Shown here one piece after another: positions 62,501 through 64,000 of a stretch of 64,000 bases of DNA; position 1 is the stretch's first letter, and each line of letters begins with the position of its first letter. The stretch comes from Phallusia mammillata. Lineage: Eukaryota; Chordata; Ascidiacea; Phlebobranchia; Ascidiidae. The position numbers were made by a program, and so were the translations under genes. Below the pieces are notes generated by a model that did no database searches, was not told where the DNA came from, and saw only the letters and a program-made list of their open reading frames with translations. The DNA lies in NCBI GenBank assembly GCA_003260075.1, contig QLIY01000068.1:183396-247395 (forward strand), given 5' to 3'.

Positions 62501-64000
62501 TTGAAGCGAATCAACGTCTGACTATCAATGGCAAAAACTGACAATAGCAATTGGCTGTTTTATCTATAATTAGTTACTTTTATCTATTTTTATCTATAAT
62601 TAGTTGTTTTATCTATAATGTTTTATCTATAACAAAAACTGACAATAGCAATTGGCTGTTTTATAAAATCTATAGAACCGTCTTACGAAATTTATGAGAT
62701 CAGCGAACCGGTTAGCATTACTGGTTGCTGTCAATGGACTTTTTGTAACAGAACCGGCTGAAACATATGACTTTTGTGATAGAATTTAAATCTCGCCACT
62801 GGTTACTTTTTTGTGACTTGACATAGTTGATGGTAAAGGACAAGTTAATTTAGTATGTCAAATATACCTCAGAGCTTTGGCATTAACATGAACTTTGCGT
62901 GCATGACACATTAAACAAATGTAAAATGTAAAGCAAATATATGTGCGTTGTAGCACATGTTTTCAAAATATGAAAACGCACGTAAATTCGTAACTAATAT
63001 TTCCCCCCCCCCTTGGCATTAACATGAACTTTGCGTGCATGACACATTAAACAAATGTAAGACGTAAAGCAAATATATGTGCGTTGTAACACATGTTTTC
63101 AAAATGTGAAAACGCACGTAAATTCGTAACTAATATTCACACAGCCTTTTAACTTACAAGGTCATGCTCAAGTTTCAAAACAGTAAACAGCTTTTTAAAA
63201 ATTCTAAAAGTTTTTTTTCATTTTTTGTCAAAAACCGTCAAATGTTTTCGGCGTCATATTTTAGAAAATTCAATTTTCTGTTCAAACTTCTTTTACTTCA
63301 AAAATGAAACCAATACTCACAAGTGCAGCAGAGTCCCTGTTTTCCGACACCGACAAGCATGGTGAGACAATAGTTGCAGTAAGCAGGCGAGTTGAAGTGT
63401 TTTAGTCTCCATGAGTGGGTACCGTCGTCCTTAATGTTCTAATGACAAAAAAACAACGTTCTTTTGACTATGCTGTTGCAGACACTATAACTACTAATCA
63501 GTGGTGAGCGGTTTCCCAAAATTTGGACTTATGGCTATTTTTTGCAAATATGGCTATTTTTGGTATTTAAATGAAACACTTGCGGTCTCTTAAAACTATA
63601 CTTAGTGGTCACCCAAACCAAACCTTAAAGAAAAACCTGGTGGTGAGATTCAAATTTTTTGTCAGCTAGTTCTCTCACAAAAGGCTTATTTTTCAGCCGG
63701 TTCTGTTGCAAAAAGTCATACTCGGTTCTATCACAAAAGTCATATTTTTCAGCCGGTTCTGCTACAAAAAGTCAATTTTGAGACAGTAACCAGTAATGCT
63801 AACCGGTTCGCTGATCTCATAAAATTTCAGACGGTTCTATAGAACCGGTACAGTACCCGGTAAAGCTAACCGGTTCGCTGATCTCATAAAATTTCGTGAG
63901 ATGGTTCTATAGAACCGGTGCGAACCGGCTGAATCCCGCCACTGCTACTAATACATAACACAGGAAGTGCATTAACCTATAAAACTCATTATTATGCGCT
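46873..64000 (-). CDS. DGK: Type I diacylglycerol kinase (alpha/beta/gamma-like), C1 domains to C-terminus; N-terminus beyond the right edge
   Basis: It phosphorylates diacylglycerol to phosphatidic acid, ending DAG signalling at membranes. Exons in transcription order: 63321-63438, 60281-60369, 58181-58297, 57843-57941, 57262-57334, 56590-56716, 54373-54533, 53837-53926, 51238-51401, 50221-50376, 48412-48654, 47720-47837, 47576-47636, 46873-46980. All phases fit and about 546 residues are visible. The first two exons form C1 domain 1 ([17 protein letters not shown], then CKYTAHERC). The next two form C1 domain 2 ([19 protein letters not shown]). Catalytic domain: [13 protein letters not shown], the ATP-site [16 protein letters not shown], and [12 protein letters not shown]. 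The accessory domain includes [13 protein letters not shown] and [14 protein letters not shown], and the end is [10 protein letters not shown] to a DDDN stop. Tandem C1 domains plus this C-terminus fit type I enzymes, usually 735-800 residues. The missing 200 or so should be the recoverin-like and EF-hand region. Exon 11 is interrupted by a duplicated stretch with poly-G. Confidence 0.94.
47157..47442. mobile_element. hAT-type MITE, perfect target duplication
   Basis: Ends CAGGGGTAGGC and GCCTACCCCTG, with CCATAATG directly repeated at 47149-47156 and 47443-47450. It is 286 bp, non-coding, in the last DGK intron. Confidence 0.9.
48466..48616. repeat. Duplicated part of DGK exon 11 split by poly-G (48534-48543)
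   Basis: About 70 nt starting TTCTTGGTAGT and ending GGCAATTCCTTGGCAA occur twice. Removing one copy and the tract restores an uninterrupted 53-codon exon, so the genomic sequence at this point is probably wrong. Confidence 0.9.
48815..49038. mobile_element. hAT-type MITE
   Basis: CAGGGGTCGGCAACC at the left and GTTGCCGACCACTG at the right, with TATTAATT before and TATTAGTT after. GCGGACCGGT words lie just inside both ends. Confidence 0.85.
50378..50675. repeat. Duplicated intron block split by poly-G (50524-50534)
   Basis: Two copies of about 145 nt, each with AATGCCAATGTTGTATGA and TTTAAATCACACAGCTGG. They sit just upstream of DGK exon 10. Confidence 0.88.
50815..50997. mobile_element. 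hAT-type MITE, perfect target duplication
   Basis: Ends CAGTGGTTCTTAACC and GGTTAAGAACCCCTG, flanked by ATCTAAAG at 50807-50814 and 50998-51005. It is 183 bp, with GCACCCC words inside. Confidence 0.92.
51695..51740 (+). ncRNA. Decayed hammerhead ribozyme copy
   Basis: TTGTCACC, CTGCA and the core CTGATGA (51708-51714), then GACC, match the intact copy at 43.1 kb. A stem I strand TGCAG follows at 51732-51736, but the GAAA core and stem III are missing. This copy should be inactive. Confidence 0.55.
51759..52072. repeat. Duplicated intron block split by poly-G (51911-51923)
   Basis: Both copies begin GCAGGAAAAC and end GGATACGCTAAGTTTGTG. The left copy has AAAAAAGTTTTC where the right has AAAGTTTTC. 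Confidence 0.88.
53341..53456. repeat. 49-bp perfect palindrome ending in a 49-nt poly-G
   Basis: 53341-53389 is the exact inverse of 53408-53456 with an 18-nt loop. The right arm runs straight into poly-G (53456-53504). The exactness and the abrupt G tract suggest a fold-back artefact. Confidence 0.88.
53536..53674 (-). mobile_element. tRNA-derived SINE (second copy, reverse)
   Basis: Read on the minus strand it has an A-box region TTGGCAGGGCGCAAGTCC, a B box GAGTTCGAATCCCACC and the body GGTGACCGGCTGATTCGGTA. It matches the plus-strand copy at 35.4 kb over its whole length. Confidence 0.8.
54775..55144. repeat. 87-bp inverted arms around a 178-N gap
   Basis: 54775-54861 and 55058-55144 are exact inverses. 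Between them are 18 unique bases and N at 54880-55057. Each arm includes hammerhead-like elements: CTGATGA, a GACAA/TTGTC hairpin and GAAA. This is either a real large palindrome or a mis-joined fold-back. It lies in the DGK intron between exons 6 and 7. Confidence 0.9.
55583..56250. repeat. Duplicated intron block split by poly-C (55940-55949)
   Basis: Both copies start TCTAATGCTGGCTTAATTCG and end near TTTTTTGGGCGGGTTTGGGT. The left copy repeats GTCGGACCAGGCCAGAATT, absent from the right. Confidence 0.88.
56952..57080. mobile_element. Pogo-like MITE, 129 bp
   Basis: CAGTGAACCTCGGTTAATCC to the inverted GAAGTTTACTG, with TA on both sides. It has no coding capacity. Its right half is repeated after the poly-C at 57131. 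Confidence 0.75.
57037..57232. repeat. Duplicated block split by poly-C (57131-57140)
   Basis: AATCTATACCTCAAGTTTGG begins both copies and GATGAATCTGAAAAATA ends both. Confidence 0.88.
57540..57815. repeat. MITE family with AGCCGGTTCT ends (also at 62.65-62.80 and 63.63-63.94 kb)
   Basis: Repeats of CAGCCGGTTCT and GCTAACCGGTTCGCTGATCT run towards an inverted end GTGCGAACCGGCTGAATCCC. Three copies lie in DGK introns. The 57.5 and 63.7 kb copies are nearly identical over 150 nt, which suggests recent spread. Confidence 0.65.
58593..58879. mobile_element. hAT-type MITE, perfect target duplication
   Basis: Ends CAGGGGTGTCCAAAGT and GTTTGGACATCCCTG, with CTCTACAT at 58585-58592 and 58880-58887. 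GGCCCGCGGG lies near both ends. It is 287 bp. Confidence 0.92.
60309..60548. repeat. Duplicated part of DGK exon 2 and flank, split by poly-C (60424-60434)
   Basis: The segment beginning GGTCTGTATGCAGTTGGC recurs from 60,433. The right copy has the acceptor and first part of the exon but no donor; the left copy is the complete exon. Confidence 0.88.
60570..60850. repeat. Duplicated intron block split by poly-C (60707-60716)
   Basis: TGCTAAATTTCACCAACTGA begins both copies and CAACTAGCATGTT or its variant ends them. Confidence 0.88.
61014..61350. repeat. Duplicated intron block split by poly-C (61181-61191)
   Basis: AAGTCAAGCGAGCCACACTC and TCAAGTTACGGATAAT occur in both copies, with several substitutions. 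Another poly-C (60986-60995) precedes the left copy. Confidence 0.85.
61350..62870. other. DGK intron, no gene seen
   Basis: Open frames of up to 114 codons occur here but lack splice sites, repeats of family motifs or any recognisable domain. A short TTTTATCTATAATTAGTT tandem stretch lies at 62,555-62,630. Confidence 0.5.
62876..63137. repeat. Duplicated intron block split by poly-C (63003-63012)
   Basis: TTGGCATTAACATGAACTTT begins both copies and GTAAATTCGTAACTAATATT ends both. Differences include AAAATGTAAAGC against AAGACGTAAAGC. Confidence 0.9.

Noticed and set aside
62206-62550. 114-codon minus-strand frame in a DGK intron
   Set aside because: No motif recognised and no acceptor/donor pair in phase with DGK exons.
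1828-63012. CRISPR-like regular repeats
   Set aside because: The repeated units are single duplications around C/G tracts, not arrays of short repeats with spacers, and the sequence is a eukaryotic nuclear genome.

Overview
This is nuclear DNA from an animal. It is AT-rich, its genes have many introns bounded by GT/AG, and its repeats are non-autonomous DNA transposons and tRNA-derived SINEs. The gene set (a STAT, a CCDC15 homologue, a NuMA with the vertebrate-type tail and a type I diacylglycerol kinase) and the compact introns fit an invertebrate deuterostome. I favour an ascidian tunicate, but this is inference. The chromosome appears to have been sampled from a highly heterozygous individual. 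Some thirty uniform C or G tracts (mostly 10-11 nt) each separate two slightly different copies of the same 70-700 nt, as if two alleles had been laid end to end.

Layout. 1-680, minus: the first two coding exons of a STAT (N-terminal domain), running off the left edge. 681-16,400: about 16 kb with no gene I can support, holding several duplicated blocks, long poly-C tracts and pogo-like MITE copies. 16,811-23,726, minus: a complete 11-exon CCDC15 homologue, 597 codons, every splice phase consistent. 23,727-24,639: a 913-bp head-to-head intergenic region with CRE, E2F, CHR and two CCAAT boxes. 24,640-44,532, plus: a 40-exon NuMA (NUMA1) homologue of about 1,540 residues. 44,533-46,872: convergent intergenic region. 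46,873 to beyond 64,000, minus: 14 exons of a type I diacylglycerol kinase (both C1 domains, whole catalytic domain, C-terminus). Its recoverin-like and EF-hand N-terminus lies to the right of the window.

How they relate. CCDC15 (a centriole inner-scaffold protein in vertebrates) and NuMA (spindle-pole organiser) share one promoter region with a cell-cycle type set of motifs, so co-expression in dividing cells is plausible. STAT and DGK are unrelated signalling genes.

Most interesting signals. (1) An apparently intact type I hammerhead ribozyme at 43,116-43,167, in sense orientation inside a NuMA intron, with a decayed inverted copy just upstream and further decayed relatives near 51.7 kb and in the inverted arms at 54.8/55.1 kb. 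(2) The tract-and-duplicate pattern, whose C/G polarity flips twice across the window. (3) A CCDC15 exon whose last codons and splice donor come from a MITE end. (4) A NuMA gene model without the N-terminal CH/Hook-like domain. (5) Several hAT-type MITEs with clear 8-bp target duplications.
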